From a virus, in IMG/VR virus record IMGVR_UViG_3300000234_000028, positions 1-24,332 of that record: a stretch of DNA of 24,332 bases; one strand, 5' to 3'. The position numbers and the translations under genes were made by a program. Positions 23,075-24,332 of the stretch are shown here, one piece after another; within the stretch, counting starts at the first letter, position 1, and each line of letters starts with the position of its first letter. The notes beneath the pieces were generated by a model. That model saw nothing but the letters and a program-made list of their open reading frames with translations. It had not been told where the DNA came from and searched no databases.

Positions 23075-24332
23075 TACAAAGATGTTAACATCTCTACAGT
23101 AAATACAAGGTCAGCTTTAAGTATCTCACACTGATTTATTTTTGCAAGAAGCTCATCACTTTGTTCTACAGCACATTCTCCTACAGCACAGTCTTTTCCT
23201 GCCGCTGTATCATCTTCTTTAGTGTTTTCCACTACGTAATGTTGTAAATGGCATATTGTTCCGGCGATATCTTTTGGAATAGACAATAAATATTCTGTAG
23301 GAATATCAACAACTTTTTTCAACGCATACGAATAGCATGTTGCAAAAGTCTCTTCTGGATTAAGTGCGTTAGCAAAAATCTCTTGTAGGTACAATAAAGA
23401 ACCATTTTCAAGGATTTTTGTTTCTGAGTTTTCTCCAACTCCTTTTAAGAATATTCCAGCCTTTACTGCTACAAAGTCTCCATTTTTAACAATAGGAGAT
23501 ACGATTGTAAATTCAGAATCTTCAAACCAAACCTTACTCACTCCATCATACTCTTTAAAAGTACATTGATATCTTTTGTTGCTTCCAGATACCGTTGTAG
23601 ATTCTATTTTAAATACTTTAAATAGCTGTTGTGGGTATGAGTAATTAACAATGATACCATATCTTCCGTTTAAAGTAGCGGAACCGTGTATCGGTAAAGA
23701 CATTTGCTGGTTACTTGGATATCTGTTGAATTCGTTATTGTAATCGTTATCGTAGATATCGTCGTAAGCTGCCGAACGAGAACCCCCAGTGTAACTTCCC
23801 GTTCCTCTTTGAAAAGAATTGACGTACTTTGCTGGTCTTTTAATTGTTATGCCCTCCCCAACGAATTCGCCATTTGTAATGGTAAAGACTTTGTTTATTG
23901 GGAGAGATGTAATATTTGTGGCATTAATAATTTTCAAACTTTCTTCTGTAGAAGAGAAATACATTCCTTCTTCACGGGTTCCGTAAAATAGAGGTCTGTC
24001 TTCGTTTCTAAATACATAAAGAGTATGTAAATCAGTCTTGCCTGCCCATAACAATGCGGCGGCTCCTTCAAATTGTTCTAAAACATCGTATTTGTTTTCT
24101 TCAGCAAAATGGTTAACATCCAGCGCTTTAATGAGAAAATCACTATCTACGTCTATAGTAGTGGTAGGAATCTTCATTTTATTAGCCAAAGCATACCAGC
24201 CAGTAAGCGTTCCGTTATGAGCTCCAACTAAGTTGTCGTGTTCAAATGGATGTGCGTTCTTTTTTATCTTTAATCCGATAGTTGCCTGCCTAACATGGCC
24301 AATAAACAACGAGCTGGATTCGATCTGGTTCT
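22921..24332 (-). CDS. Class II glutamine amidotransferase-like protein (partial, 3' frameshifted)
   Basis: The frame is open to the right edge (NQIESSSLFIGH...), so the start and the N-terminal nucleophile Cys lie outside; the TTG at 24309 is internal. Ntn-type GATase motifs: GHVRQATIG, NAHPF about 14 residues on, and VGAHNGTL, as in the glutaminase domain of GlmS and PurF. This domain releases ammonia from glutamine. No sugar-isomerase or phosphoribosyl domain follows; instead there is a Gly/Ser/Asn/Tyr-rich linker, then about 250 residues of unknown fold with a GKDCAVGECAVE Cys pair. It would feed ammonia to, or work beside, the amidoligase. The last 23 residues come from a frameshift in an 82-bp duplication; the native end was probably 18 other residues. 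Confidence 0.82.
   Translation of the reverse strand, partial: NQIESSSLFIGHVRQATIGLKIKKNAHPFEHDNLVGAHNGTLTGWYALANKMKIPTTTIDVDSDFLIKALDVNHFAEENKYDVLEQFEGAAALLWAGKTDLHTLYVFRNEDRPLFYGTREEGMYFSSTEESLKIINATNITSLPINKVFTITNGEFVGEGITIKRPAKYVNSFQRGTGSYTGGSRSAAYDDIYDNDYNNEFNRYPSNQQMSLPIHGSATLNGRYGIIVNYSYPQQLFKVFKIESTTVSGSNKRYQCTFKEYDGVSKVWFEDSEFTIVSPIVKNGDFVAVKAGIFLKGVGENSETKILENGSLLYLQEIFANALNPEETFATCYSYALKKVVDIPTEYLLSIPKDIAGTICHLQHYVVENTKEDDTAAGKDCAVGECAVEQSDELLAKINQCEILKADLVFTVEMLTSLYQAMEESSVDCTFVDTDGIPLAYLDLMTSGNGGIFSGLYFCGHGWNSACLS

Noticed and set aside
24038-24309. TTG 24309 as the start of the amidotransferase
   Set aside because: The frame remains open to the window edge, and the family needs an N-terminal Cys that lies further upstream.

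Overview
The window looks like part of a large crAss-like phage (order Crassvirales) or a close relative infecting Bacteroidota, probably an anaerobic gut host. The grounds are: two giant virion-cargo-type genes on the + strand, one with a DxDxD catalytic loop like the packaged crAss-like RNA polymerases; a replication and repair block on the opposite strand converging on it; AT-rich DNA without clear Shine-Dalgarno sites; one Bacteroidetes-type promoter (TTG, 20 bp, TATATTTG); an anaerobiosis-compatible B12-dependent ribonucleotide reductase; and a high density of group I introns, which is reported for one family of crAss-like phages. The family assignment is inference from gene content, since no search was run. 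TAA, TAG and TGA all act as ordinary stops, so there is no sign of stop-codon recoding.

Layout. + strand: a partial giant RNA-polymerase-like protein (2-3679, N-terminus outside the window), then a 1263-aa protein with an N-terminal PD-(D/E)XK nuclease domain and a C-terminal membrane segment (3689-7480). A GC hairpin that can terminate on both strands sits at the convergent junction (about 7487-7513). Everything to the right is on the - strand and is read from right to left: class II glutamine amidotransferase (partial), amidoligase, a 275-aa unknown, a 201-aa unknown, DnaB-like helicase, a 306-aa unknown, Sak4-like RecA-fold ATPase, SSB-like protein, a 128-aa unknown, primase, RusA-like resolvase, PD-(D/E)XK exonuclease, uracil-DNA glycosylase, class II ribonucleotide reductase NrdJ, and a 68-aa unknown. 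Nearly every junction overlaps by 1-20 nt or has a gap of a few bases, so this looks like one long operon. The helicase, primase and SSB form a replication core. Sak4, SSB and the exonuclease form a likely single-strand-annealing or recombination set. UDG and NrdJ handle uracil removal and dNTP supply. The amidotransferase and amidoligase pair is a separate peptide or metabolite modification module.

Three genes are interrupted by group I introns that fall exactly in catalytic motifs: Sak4 in its Walker A loop (GEPGTG|KS; 251-nt intron without an ORF), UDG in GQD|PY (1070 nt, LAGLIDADG endonuclease inside), and NrdJ in QGGRRG|ALM (872 nt, HNH endonuclease inside). In each case I could pair bases by eye for P1, P3 and P7. 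The reading frames on both sides join to give proteins of normal length (222, 229 and 1154 aa). The first exon of Sak4 is only 14 codons long and would be missed by ordinary gene calling.

A perfect 82-bp tandem duplication (22911-22992 / 22993-23074) frameshifts the 3' end of the amidotransferase gene. The original last 18 codons are still intact downstream, ending 2 nt before the amidoligase ATG. This is either a very recent mutation or an assembly artefact. No tRNA, CRISPR array or insertion sequence was seen.
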